Below the pieces are notes generated by a model that saw only the letters and a program-made list of their open reading frames with translations, did no database searches and was not told where the DNA came from. Of a stretch of 64,000 bases of DNA, positions 1 to 8,204 are shown piece by piece. A program made the translations under genes and the position numbers. Numbering within the stretch: the stretch's first letter is position 1; each line of letters starts with the position of its first letter. Source of the stretch: Pseudomonas sp. Irchel 3H7. Its GTDB lineage: Bacteria > Pseudomonadota > Gammaproteobacteria > Pseudomonadales > Pseudomonadaceae. The stretch lies in assembly GCF_900187605.1 (NCBI RefSeq), contig NZ_FYEA01000008.1, forward strand, positions 124,001-188,000, read 5' to 3'.

Positions 1-534
1 CTTGGCCACCGCTTGCGGGCGCGCTGTCAGCAGGCTGACGACACACACGCACGCCACGGCCAGCAAGGTTTCGGTCACGCGGGTAACCGCCAGTAAAAAC
101 GTACCGTCCTGATCCGGAATCGCCAGTAACGCCACCACCACGGCAGTGTAACCACTGAGCACAAATGCTTGAGAGCTGGTGTAGCGCAGCAACGTACCGC
201 CCGCCGTGCACAGCGCCAGCCATAGGGCCAGAGTGGTAATGAATGGCAGCGGTGCCTGGGGAAAGATCGCCATGATCAACACCGCCACCGCCGCCCCGAG
301 GGTCGTACCGATCACCTGACCGAAACTGCGCGCCAGTGCCATCCCGGCCAACGGCTGGCTGACGATGACTACCGCCATGATCGACCACTTGGGCTGGTCG
401 AGATCGAACAAAAAGGCCAGATACAAAGTCAACAATCCCGCCGCGATGGTTCGCAGGGCAAACAGCAGGACGGCCTGACCGGGATGGATCACGGCCTTGA
501 AATAATTGAACAGGGCTTGCATGGGCACACTCAT
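1..534 (-). CDS. FUSC-family (aromatic acid exporter/YccS-like) inner-membrane protein, N-terminal part
   Basis: The reverse strand reads open from an ATG at 534 to the window edge (178 codons, no stop), so the C-terminal part lies outside. The visible protein begins MSVPMQALFNYFKAVIHPGQ and consists of closely packed hydrophobic helices, including a helix with the sequence WSIMAVVIVSQPLAGMALAR. A helix pair of this kind, with the charged SFGQVIGT stretch that follows, is characteristic of the N-terminal membrane half of the FUSC/AaeB/YccS family of putative effluxers. Substrate cannot be told from this fragment. An in-frame ATG at 522 is an alternative start. Confidence 0.8.
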   Translation of the reverse strand, partial: MSVPMQALFNYFKAVIHPGQAVLLFALRTIAAGLLTLYLAFLFDLDQPKWSIMAVVIVSQPLAGMALARSFGQVIGTTLGAAVAVLIMAIFPQAPLPFITTLALWLALCTAGGTLLRYTSSQAFVLSGYTAVVVALLAIPDQDGTFLLAVTRVTETLLAVACVCVVSLLTARPQAVAK

Positions 535-693
535 CGAAGCGACTTCTGCAAGCGTAGACACTGCATCGAAAGCCTGACGGGTAACTGAGTCGACGCAGCT
601 TGTAGGGCGATTCGCATGCACAGGGTTTGACTCGTGGCCCGCGCTGACCGAAGCTTGCCGTTCTGCTCAAGAACGCCTGTTTCGGAAACCTGC

Positions 694-1749
694 ATGCCTC
701 AGTCGCGCCGCTACCTGCTTATCAGCCTGGGCCTTGTGCTTGTCGTCATTGTCGCGTGGTTGTCCGTGCGCAGCACCGTGCCGGTCATACCCGATGCGAT
801 CAAACACGGCTATAGCGAAGCGCTGGATGCCGCGCGCAAGGGTCAACCGGGCGCGGCGCGTCAGCTATATCAACAGCTGGGCCGTCCGGACATCTCGGTC
901 AAGCGCCGCGTGTGGCTGCATGGCGAGCTGCCTAACTATCCGAGTCCACAGGCGTTGAAGCTGGCCGACACCGACCTGCAAAACGAATCCCCCGCCGTGC
1001 GGCTGGCGGCGATCAAAAGCGTGGTGGGGCTGGTGCCAGGCGGGCAACGCAGCCTGTTGCTCGGGCCAATGCTCGATGATGAAGATCAAACCGTGCGCTT
1101 TGCCGCCATCAACGCTCTGCTCGGCTTGACCCCGGATGAACTGGGTCTGTACTTCGCACCGCTGCAACAAGCAATCGACGGCTGGGAACAAACGCTCAAG
1201 GCGCAACCGGAAAGCGCCGCCAACTACGCGCAAATCGCTCGGCTGCATCTACACAACGCCGAACTCAAGGAGGCGCAGGTCGCGCTCGATAACACCCTGC
1301 GCCTGGAGCCCGGCAATCTGCAGGCGCTGGTGATGCAGATCGATGTCCTCGACCGCCAGGGCCAGACCGACGCCGCCCGGCAATTGCTGGGGCAACAACT
1401 CAAAGCGCAACCCGATTCTGCTTATCTGCAACATGCTCTGGGTCTTTGGCTGTTACACCACGATCAGCGCGAATACGCCCTGCTCGGCTTGTCCAAGGCC
1501 GTCGAACTTGAGCCAGATAACAAGGATTACCGCTACGACCTCGCCACCACTCTGCACAGCGCCGAAGAACTGGAAGCGGCACAAAAGCAATTGCAGGAAA
1601 TCGTCCAGCGCCACCCCGCTGACCGCAAGGCGCGGGTCTTGTTGATCAACTACTGGAAAGAAAGCGGTCAACTGCAGAATGTGCAGATTCTGTTGGCGCA
1701 ACTGGAACAACTCAACCCGGATGACCCGGCCTTGCAGCAAGGCCTCTGA
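694..1749 (+). CDS. Membrane-anchored HEAT/TPR-repeat protein
   Basis: The ATG at 694 gives a 351-residue protein; an upstream GTG-type extension to 634 adds 20 residues without features and is less likely. Residues about 7-26 form one hydrophobic segment after a positively charged MPQSRR start, so this is probably a signal anchor with the rest in the periplasm. The next ~100 residues contain HEAT-like helices (SPAVRLAAIKSVVGL, DQTVRFAAINALLGL). The C-terminal half is a run of TPR motifs (NYAQIARLHLHNAELKEAQVAL; AYLQHALGLWLLHHDQREYAL). Such repeats mediate protein-protein contacts; the partner is unknown. The gene stands alone before the KaiC-like gene, with about 130 bases between them. Confidence 0.75.
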   Translation: MPQSRRYLLISLGLVLVVIVAWLSVRSTVPVIPDAIKHGYSEALDAARKGQPGAARQLYQQLGRPDISVKRRVWLHGELPNYPSPQALKLADTDLQNESPAVRLAAIKSVVGLVPGGQRSLLLGPMLDDEDQTVRFAAINALLGLTPDELGLYFAPLQQAIDGWEQTLKAQPESAANYAQIARLHLHNAELKEAQVALDNTLRLEPGNLQALVMQIDVLDRQGQTDAARQLLGQQLKAQPDSAYLQHALGLWLLHHDQREYALLGLSKAVELEPDNKDYRYDLATTLHSAEELEAAQKQLQEIVQRHPADRKARVLLINYWKESGQLQNVQILLAQLEQLNPDDPALQQGL

Positions 1750-1881
1750 CCCACTTTCGACAGCTCTTTCGACACATCTCGCAAGGAATTTCGGAACTGC
1801 CATCACGCCAAAGGGTCAAGTTAATCAGGCCGCGTGATTCTGTTGGCGGCCTCGCTTCCCTTAGTCATGAGAGGGCATTTT

Positions 1882-3384
1882 TTGTCTACTTCTAACGAGT
1901 TGATCAGTGCGAAAGCCGCTACCGGCATTGTGGGTCTGGACGACATCCTGGCCGGTGGTTTGTCTCGCGGTCATGTTTTCTTGCTGGAGGGTGAACCCGG
2001 TACCGGCAAAACCACGGTCGCTTTGCATTTTCTCCTGGCCGGCGCGAAAGCCGGCGAACGCTCGTTGTACATCACGCTCTCGGAAACCGAGCGCGAACTA
2101 AGGCAAGGGGCGTCGTCCCACGGCTGGACGCTGGATGACAACATCAAGATCTTCGAGCTGACGCCCCCGGAAAGCCTGCTCAATGCCGAGCATCAGCAGA
2201 GCCTGTTGTATTCCTCCGACCTGGAACTGGGCGAAGCCACCAAGCAGATTTTCGAAGCAGTCGAACGCTTCAAGCCGACGCGCGTGGTGCTCGACAGCCT
2301 GTCGGAGATCCGTTTGCTGGCGCAGAGTTCTTTGCGTTATCGCCGACAGATTCTGGCGATCAAGCATTACTTCGTGCGCTATAACGCCACCGTATTGCTG
2401 CTTGACGACCTGACCACCGAGTCGCTCGACAAGACTGTGCACAGCGTTGCTCACGGGGTCATTCGCCTCGAAGAGCTGACACCTAACTACGGCGCCGAGC
2501 GCCGACGCGTGCGGGTGGTCAAGTACCGCGGCCAGAAGTATCGCGGTGGTTTCCATGACTTCACCATCATGGGCGACGGCGTGCATGTATTCCCACGACT
2601 GGTGGCGGCCGAACATCGCGGCGAGTACGCGCGATTGCAACTCTCGAGCGGCATCCCGGAAATGGACGCGCTCCTCGGCGGCGGCATCGAGACCGGCTCC
2701 AGTACGCTGATTCTCGGCCCTGCCGGTACCGGTAAATCGCTGATCTCGATGATCTTCGCTGCCGCTGCCGTACTACGCGGGGAAAAAGCCGCGCTGTTTA
2801 TCTTCGATGAAGAACTCGGCCTGCTGTTTGAGCGGATGAAAAACATCGGCATCGACCTGAAAGCCTTGCAGGCCACCGGCAATCTGTTGATCGAGCAAGT
2901 CGACGCCGCTGAACTGTCGCCAGGTGAGTTCTCCCATCGCGTGCGACGCTGCGTCGATGAAGGTCAAATCAAAACCGTGGTCATCGACAGCATCAACGGC
3001 TATCAGGCGGCAATGCCGGAAGAAAACGCGCTGGTGCTGCACATGCACGAGTTGTTGCTGTACCTGAACCGCAAAGGCGCGGCGACGTTCATGACGGTCG
3101 CCCAGCATGGTCTGGTCGGCGACATGCAAGCGCCGGTCGACATTACTTATCTGGCTGACACGGTGATTCTGTTGCGCTACTTCGAAGCACTAGGCAAAGT
3201 CCGCCGCGCGATCTCGATCATCAAGAAACGCACCGGCAGCCACGAATCGACCATTCGTGAATACCGCATTTCCACGCAAGGCATGACCATCGGTGAACCG
3301 CTGGAAGCCTTTCAAGGCGTGCTGCGAGGCGTCCCCACCTACCTCGGCGCGAGTAATCCATTGCTGCAGGAAGAGATCTTGTGA
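1882..3384 (+). CDS. KaiC/RAD55-like double-domain ATPase
   Basis: The protein has two tandem RecA-like KaiC domains. The first Walker A motif, GEPGTGKTT, is at residues 37-45, and the second, GPAGTGKS, is at about 279-286. Each is preceded by the KaiC-type 'G(I/L)..LD.LLGGG/LAGGL' entry (GIVGLDDILAGGL; GIPEMDALLGGG). Length (500 residues) fits a two-domain KaiC homologue; no KaiA or KaiB is visible. I chose the TTG at 1882 because GAGAGG sits about 8 bases upstream; ATG 1867 and GTG 1834 are in-frame alternatives. The stop overlaps the GTG start of the following hybrid kinase, so the two are translationally coupled. Non-cyanobacterial KaiC homologues paired with kinases are associated with stress or environmental signalling. 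A role in a phosphorelay with the next gene is inferred. Confidence 0.85.
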   Translation: MSTSNELISAKAATGIVGLDDILAGGLSRGHVFLLEGEPGTGKTTVALHFLLAGAKAGERSLYITLSETERELRQGASSHGWTLDDNIKIFELTPPESLLNAEHQQSLLYSSDLELGEATKQIFEAVERFKPTRVVLDSLSEIRLLAQSSLRYRRQILAIKHYFVRYNATVLLLDDLTTESLDKTVHSVAHGVIRLEELTPNYGAERRRVRVVKYRGQKYRGGFHDFTIMGDGVHVFPRLVAAEHRGEYARLQLSSGIPEMDALLGGGIETGSSTLILGPAGTGKSLISMIFAAAAVLRGEKAALFIFDEELGLLFERMKNIGIDLKALQATGNLLIEQVDAAELSPGEFSHRVRRCVDEGQIKTVVIDSINGYQAAMPEENALVLHMHELLLYLNRKGAATFMTVAQHGLVGDMQAPVDITYLADTVILLRYFEALGKVRRAISIIKKRTGSHESTIREYRISTQGMTIGEPLEAFQGVLRGVPTYLGASNPLLQEEIL

Positions 3385-5048
3385 CGGTTCAGGTGCCGCT
3401 GGCCGAACGGGCGCTGATTCTGGCGCCGGTGGGTCGCGACAGCCAGATTGCGCTGATGATCCTCAACGAGGCCGGCTACAGCGGACTCGTCACGCCAGGT
3501 CTGGATTCGCTGTGCACGGAGCTTGAACAGGGTGCCGGTCTGGTGGTCGCCGCCGAAGCCTTGCGCGGACCGGAACTGGAAGCGCTGTTCCTGCACCTGG
3601 AGCAGCAGCCGGCGTGGTCGGATCTGCCCATTGTGCTGTTGACCCATCACGGCGGCCAGGAACAAGGCCCCTCCTCGCGGTTGAGCGATCTGTTGGGCAA
3701 CGTGACATTCCTTGAGCGACCGTTCCATCCCGCGACACTGGTCAGTATGGTGTCCGCCGCATTGCGCGGCCGACGACGACAGTACGAGGCTCGCGACCGG
3801 CTGGTTGACCTCAGTGAAAGCGAGCGACGTCTGCAATCGACCCTGGAAACCCTTGAACAACAGGTCGAAGAGCGCACCGCACAACTGCGGCACAATGAAG
3901 AAGCCCTGCGCCAATCGCAGAAAATGGAAGCGGTCGGCCAACTCACTGGCGGTATCGCCCACGACTTCAATAACATGCTGACTGGCATCATCGGCAGCCT
4001 TGAGTTGTTACGTCGGCGCCTGGCCCGTGGGCGTCTGGACGACCTCGACAGCCTGATCGATCTGGGCGTGACTTCGGCCAACCGTGCCGCCAGTCTGACC
4101 CACCGCCTGCTGGCATTTTCGCGTCGGCAATCACTCGATTCAAAAGCTGTGCAGATGAACACCCTGGTGCTGTCCATGGGTGAACTGCTGCAACGCAGCC
4201 TCAACGAAAGCATCCAACTGGACATGCGCCTCAACGACAAGTTGTGGGTCGCAGAGGCCGACCCCAATCAACTGGAAAGTGCCCTGCTCAACCTGGTCAT
4301 TAATGCCCGCGACGCCATGCCCGACGGCGGCAAACTGGTGGTCGAGACCAGTAATCAGGTACTCAAGCGCGAATTCACCGAGGCCTACAGCAATCTCGAA
4401 CCCGGTGATTACGTGATGCTCAGTGTCACCGACAACGGCAGCGGCATGCCGCAAAGTGTCATCAACCGGGCGTTCGATCCTTTTTTCACCACCAAACCGA
4501 TTGGTCAGGGCACCGGGCTGGGCCTGTCGATGATCTACGGGTTCAGCAAGCAGTCCCGTGGCCATGTCTCGATTCACAGCGAGATCGATGAAGGCACCAC
4601 GGTAAAACTGTATCTGCCGCGCTTTCGCGGTGAAGAACTGTCCAGTCCAGACTCGGCTATTCAACAAGCCCCGGATGCGCTGGACGGCGAAACCGTGCTG
4701 ATCGTCGAGGACGACCCGGCAGTGCGCGTGCTGGTCTGCGCGGTGCTCGGTGAGTTGGGCTATGCCTTTGTCGAAGCCTGGGATGCTGACAGCGCCGTGC
4801 CGATTCTGAATTCGACGCAGCGTATCGATCTGCTGATCAGCGATGTCGGCCTGCCAGGCATGAACGGCCGGCAACTGGCAGAAGTCGGCCGCCAATATCG
4901 TCCGGGGCTGAAGGTTCTGTTTATCACCGGCTACGCCGAGCACGCCGCAGTGCGTGGCGGGTTCCTCGATTCGGGGATGCAGATGATCACCAAACCGTTC
5001 ACTTTCGACCTGTTGACCGCCAAAGTGCGGGAGATGATCAAAAGCTGA
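3381..5048 (+). CDS. Hybrid sensor histidine kinase coupled to KaiC-like ATPase
   Basis: The protein has 555 residues from a GTG start that overlaps the preceding stop codon. The first ~125 residues look like a degenerate receiver (LPIVLLTHHGG, FLERPFHP), then a coiled-coil linker, then a HisKA domain of the GGIAHDFNNMLTG type with the phospho-acceptor His at about residue 194. A HATPase_c domain follows with N-box (NLVINARDAMPDGG), G1 (DNGSGMP), F-box (FDPFFTTKP) and G2 (GTGLGLS). A C-terminal receiver has its acidic pocket at VLIVEDDP and a phospho-acceptor Asp at about 488 (ISDVGLPG). There is no transmembrane segment, so it is cytosolic. It probably reads the state of the KaiC-like partner and passes phosphate to the neighbouring receivers; this is inference from coupling. 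Confidence 0.88.
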   Translation: MTVQVPLAERALILAPVGRDSQIALMILNEAGYSGLVTPGLDSLCTELEQGAGLVVAAEALRGPELEALFLHLEQQPAWSDLPIVLLTHHGGQEQGPSSRLSDLLGNVTFLERPFHPATLVSMVSAALRGRRRQYEARDRLVDLSESERRLQSTLETLEQQVEERTAQLRHNEEALRQSQKMEAVGQLTGGIAHDFNNMLTGIIGSLELLRRRLARGRLDDLDSLIDLGVTSANRAASLTHRLLAFSRRQSLDSKAVQMNTLVLSMGELLQRSLNESIQLDMRLNDKLWVAEADPNQLESALLNLVINARDAMPDGGKLVVETSNQVLKREFTEAYSNLEPGDYVMLSVTDNGSGMPQSVINRAFDPFFTTKPIGQGTGLGLSMIYGFSKQSRGHVSIHSEIDEGTTVKLYLPRFRGEELSSPDSAIQQAPDALDGETVLIVEDDPAVRVLVCAVLGELGYAFVEAWDADSAVPILNSTQRIDLLISDVGLPGMNGRQLAEVGRQYRPGLKVLFITGYAEHAAVRGGFLDSGMQMITKPFTFDLLTAKVREMIKS

Positions 5049-5061
5049 AACCGCTGAAACT

Positions 5062-5144
5062 GTAAGAGCTGCCGAAGGCTGCGATCTTTTGATCTTGTTC
5101 TTGATCATCAACATCAAAAGATCGCAACCTTCTGCAGCTCCTAC
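5062..5144. repeat. REP inverted pair, family A (gctgccgaaggctgcgatctttt type)
   Basis: Two facing copies of a REP unit ('gctgcnnnaggctgcgatcttttgat') separated by a short AT-rich centre. It lies between two convergent genes and can fold into a long hairpin that may act as a transcription or mRNA-stability barrier. The same family recurs at 23236, 29377 and 56249. Confidence 0.85.
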
Positions 5145-5150
5145 AGGGCT

Positions 5151-5528
5151 TTACGCGAGCAATTCCTGAATCTTTTCCTGCAACACATCCAGGTCGAATG
5201 GTTTTTCCAGGATCGGCGCCTTGCGTGTGATCGGGCTGCCGGTTTCGCGGATTTCCTGCGGATAGCCGCTGATGAAAATCACCTTCAGGTCCGGGCGCAA
5301 TTTGACGGCCGGTTCAGCGATCTGCACGCCGGAGATCCCGCCCGGCAAACGGAAATCGGTGATCAACATGTCCAGATGTGGCTTGCGCGCAAGAATCTCG
5401 AACGCCTGCTCGCCGTTTTCCGCCTGCAACACGCGATACCCCTGCCCTGACAAGTAATCCGTCAGGACCATCAAGATAACCGGTTCGTCCTCGACGACGA
5501 GTACTACATCTTGTGCATCTACGCTCAT
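5151..5528 (-). CDS. Single-domain response regulator (CheY-like receiver)
   Basis: The 125-residue protein from ATG 5528 is one receiver domain: acidic pocket VVEDEP (residues 12-16), phospho-acceptor Asp58 in LITDFRLPG, the conserved switch region FISGY, and the Lys in EKPF. No output domain follows. A 16-residue upstream extension to 5576 is possible but has no receiver content and would overlap the previous gene's stop. It is the last gene of the reverse-strand signalling operon (giant kinase, CheR, CheB, receiver-kinase, this receiver), so it is a likely terminal or shuttle phospho-acceptor of that relay. Confidence 0.88.
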   Translation of the reverse strand: MSVDAQDVVLVVEDEPVILMVLTDYLSGQGYRVLQAENGEQAFEILARKPHLDMLITDFRLPGGISGVQIAEPAVKLRPDLKVIFISGYPQEIRETGSPITRKAPILEKPFDLDVLQEKIQELLA

Positions 5529-5572
5529 GGGAAGCCTTTGTTCAGTCAATAGCTGCTGATACGACCGTACGG

Positions 5573-6787
5573 TCAATCAGAGGTTGCGTCGGATGTGCCG
5601 TTTTCCTGAATTGGCAGACAAACGCGAAACAGGGCGCCTTCGTTGATTTCACTCTCGACGACGATGGAGCCGCCATGGGCGGCGACGATCTGCTCGGAAA
5701 TGAACAGACCCAGCCCGAGCCCGGCCACTACCGTCTTGGCGGAAACCCGTTCGAACTGTTGGAAAATACGTTTCTGATTCTCTTGGCTGATGCCGATGCC
5801 ACGGTCCTGCACCTCGACCCGCGCCTCATCACCTTCACGGTAAACCCGCACCTGAATCGGGCTGCGGCCACCGTAACGCAGGGCGTTGGTCAGCAGATTG
5901 GTGACCACCTGCTCGATGCGGAACTCGTCCCAATGGCCTTCCACCGGTACAGGCGCGGTGAACGACACTTCGGTTTCAGCAGCTTCGATCTGTGCCGCGA
6001 AGTTTTGCAGCAGGTTGCTCACCAGTTGCACCAGATCGAAACGGCTCGGTCGGATCGACAATTTGCCGGTGCGAATGCGTGACACGTCGAGCATGTCTTC
6101 GATCAGGCGGATCAGGCTTTTGATCTGGCGTTCATCGCGGTCGACCATGGCGTGCATCTTGTCGAGGGTGAACGCCGCAGCGTTGTCGCGGGCCAGGTGC
6201 ATCTTGCGCAGCTGGGTTTCAAGGATCAGGCCATTAAGCGGCGTGCGCACTTCATGGGCGACGATGGACATGAAGTCATCGCGCATGCGCACCGCCTGCT
6301 CCAGTTCCAGCTGGGTGCTTTGCAGTTGTTGCAACAGTGCTTCCTGCTCGCGACGGGCCTGCTCCAGCGCTTCGAGCTGTTGCTTCATCGCCTTGCTCTG
6401 ACGGTACAGATCGACGAAGACGTTGACCTTGCTCTTCACCGCGTGGATATCCAGCGGCTTGTGCAGAAAGTCCACTGCCCCGCTCTCGTAGCCCTTGAAC
6501 GCGTAATTGAGTTCACGGCCGGCAGCGCTGACAAAAATGATCGGGATGTTCTTGGTTTTCTCGGTGCCGCGCATCAACTCGGCAAGCTCGAAGCCGTTCA
6601 TGCCCGGCATCTGCACATCGAGGATGGCCATGGCGAACTCGTGTTGCAGCAGCAACGACAGCGCTTCATCCGCCGACAAGGCTTTGTAGACAGTACGGTC
6701 TTCACGCTTGATCAGCGCTTCGAGCGCCAGCAGGTTCTCCGGCAGATCGTCGACGATCAGCAGTTTGGCTTGGATATTACTCAGCAT
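5573..6787 (-). CDS. Receiver-histidine kinase (REC-coiled coil-HisKA-HATPase)
   Basis: A 404-residue soluble kinase. Residues 1-125 are a receiver (IVDDLPENLL; Asp57 in AILDVQMPG; HKPLD). Residues about 125-170 are a glutamine-rich coiled coil. HisKA follows with His178 in FMSIVAHEVRTPLNG, then HATPase_c with NLLTNALRYGG, DRGIGIS and GLGLGLF. The start overlaps the end of cheB by 7 bases, showing tight coupling. A kinase that is itself controlled by an N-terminal receiver fits a downstream tier of a multi-step relay. No membrane segment is seen. Confidence 0.9.
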   Translation of the reverse strand: MLSNIQAKLLIVDDLPENLLALEALIKREDRTVYKALSADEALSLLLQHEFAMAILDVQMPGMNGFELAELMRGTEKTKNIPIIFVSAAGRELNYAFKGYESGAVDFLHKPLDIHAVKSKVNVFVDLYRQSKAMKQQLEALEQARREQEALLQQLQSTQLELEQAVRMRDDFMSIVAHEVRTPLNGLILETQLRKMHLARDNAAAFTLDKMHAMVDRDERQIKSLIRLIEDMLDVSRIRTGKLSIRPSRFDLVQLVSNLLQNFAAQIEAAETEVSFTAPVPVEGHWDEFRIEQVVTNLLTNALRYGGRSPIQVRVYREGDEARVEVQDRGIGISQENQKRIFQQFERVSAKTVVAGLGLGLFISEQIVAAHGGSIVVESEINEGALFRVCLPIQENGTSDATSD

Positions 6788-7374
6788 GCGATTCGTTCCA
6801 GCTCGACAAGCAGACGGCCGATGCCGTGAATGGGTAGGACATGGTCCGGCTGCTGAATCTTCAGTGCAGCCAAGGGCATGGTGGCGACTTGCGCGTCTTC
6901 GGGGTCTTGAACGATGGTCAGGCCACCGCGGCGTTTGACTTGCGCCAGCCCGCGCGCGCCATCGTGATTGGCGCCGGTGAGCAGTACGGCGGCCAGCGAC
7001 TCTCCGTAGGCGTCAGCCGCCGATTCAAACAGATAGTCGATCGATGGCCGGGAATAATGCACGCGCTCCTCAAGGCTCAGCGAGAGGCTGCGATCCTGCT
7101 CCACCGACAGGTGATAACCCGGCGTGGCGAAATACACATTGCCGGCAACGATATCCTGCTTGTCAGCAGCCTCGTGCACCGGCATGTCCACGCGGCGGGC
7201 GAAGACTTCGGCCAATTGACTACGGCGTTCTTCGGGCAGATGCAGGACCACAACGATCGGCAACCTATAGCCTCGGCGCAGCGGTCCGAGCAGGCTCAGC
7301 AGCGCCTCGACGCCGCCGGCGGAAGCCCCGACCACAATCGCCTCGACGCGAGGTAAATCCACGGCCTCGTTCAT
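6781..7374 (-). CDS. cheB: CheB-type protein-glutamate methylesterase, catalytic domain only
   Basis: The 197-residue protein is the CheB esterase domain alone. The catalytic triad is visible: Ser18 in VVGASAGG, His45 in VVLHLPEE and Asp138 in TGANHDGA. The regulatory receiver of canonical CheB is absent. The ATG at 7374 overlaps the CheR stop by 4 bases (ATGA), and the stop overlaps the next kinase. CheB removes methyl esters from (or deamidates) chemoreceptor glutamates, but no methyl-accepting protein is encoded here. The pair may therefore modify the neighbouring kinase or work in an alternative sensory system; this is inference. Confidence 0.9.
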   Translation of the reverse strand: MNEAVDLPRVEAIVVGASAGGVEALLSLLGPLRRGYRLPIVVVLHLPEERRSQLAEVFARRVDMPVHEAADKQDIVAGNVYFATPGYHLSVEQDRSLSLSLEERVHYSRPSIDYLFESAADAYGESLAAVLLTGANHDGARGLAQVKRRGGLTIVQDPEDAQVATMPLAALKIQQPDHVLPIHGIGRLLVELERIAC

Positions 7375-8204
7375 GTTTTGCGGTAGATCCGTTCTTGTTT
7401 GACCAGCGGTTCGAACTGGTTCGCGTAACCGGAGAAATCCAGCGTTTCCTTGCTGCCCAGCACCAGAAATCCGCGGTGGCACAGCGATTCATGAAACAGA
7501 CCGAAGGCTCGGTCCTGAAGTTTCTTGTTGAAGTAAATCAGTACGTTGCGACAGGAAATCAATTGGGTTTCGGAGAACACACTGTCCGTCGCCAGACTAT
7601 GGTCGGCGAAGGTCACGTTCTCGCACAGGCTCTTGTCGAAAATCGCATAACCGTACGCTGCCGTGTAGTAGTCGGCAAACGAACGCTGACCACCGGCCTG
7701 CTGATAGTTGGCCGTATACGCACGAACATTCTCCATGGAGAAAATCCCCTGCTTGGCCTTGTCCAGCGAGCGCGGGTTGATATCGGTGGCATAGATGATC
7801 GTGCGATCGAGCAGGCCTTCTTCGCGCAACAAAATCGCCATCGAATAGACCTCCTCGCCCGTGCTGCACCCGGCAATCCAGATCTTGATCGACGGATAGG
7901 TGCGCAGCAACGGCACCACTTCCCTGCGAATGGCGAGGAAGTGCGACGGATCGCGGAACATCTCGCTGACCGGAATCGTCAGCAATTGCAGCAACTGCAT
8001 GAACGCCGTCGGATCGTGCAGGACTTTTTCCTGCAGCGCCGAAATGGTCGCGCATTCGAACTGGCTCAGCGCGTGCTGCACCCGGCGCTTGATTGAAGCG
8101 CCGGAGTAATCGCGAAAATCGTAGCTGTACTTGAGGTAAATCGCCTCAATCAACAAGCGCAGTTCGATTTCACTGTTTCGTTCAGCTGGCGTACTACGTT
8201 CCAC
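7371..8204 (-). CDS. cheR: CheR-type protein-glutamate O-methyltransferase
   Basis: A 277-residue CheR: N-terminal helical domain (YSGASIKRRVQHAL), then the SAM-binding methyltransferase core with IAGCSTGEEVYS, an acidic YATDINPRSL loop that contacts the SAM ribose, and the ISCRNVLIYFN motif. The preferred start is the GTG at 8204, whose first base follows directly on the TAG of the upstream kinase (TAGTG overlap). A GTG at 8231 inside that kinase is an alternative. The enzyme would methylate glutamates on a receptor; with the truncated CheB next door it forms a methyl-turnover pair inside a kinase operon. Confidence 0.9.
   Translation of the reverse strand: MERSTPAERNSEIELRLLIEAIYLKYSYDFRDYSGASIKRRVQHALSQFECATISALQEKVLHDPTAFMQLLQLLTIPVSEMFRDPSHFLAIRREVVPLLRTYPSIKIWIAGCSTGEEVYSMAILLREEGLLDRTIIYATDINPRSLDKAKQGIFSMENVRAYTANYQQAGGQRSFADYYTAAYGYAIFDKSLCENVTFADHSLATDSVFSETQLISCRNVLIYFNKKLQDRAFGLFHESLCHRGFLVLGSKETLDFSGYANQFEPLVKQERIYRKT

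Noticed and set aside
4140..5117. 325-codon frame opposite the KaiC-coupled kinase
   Set aside because: Shadow frame overlapping the kinase's HATPase and receiver; ends in the REP element.
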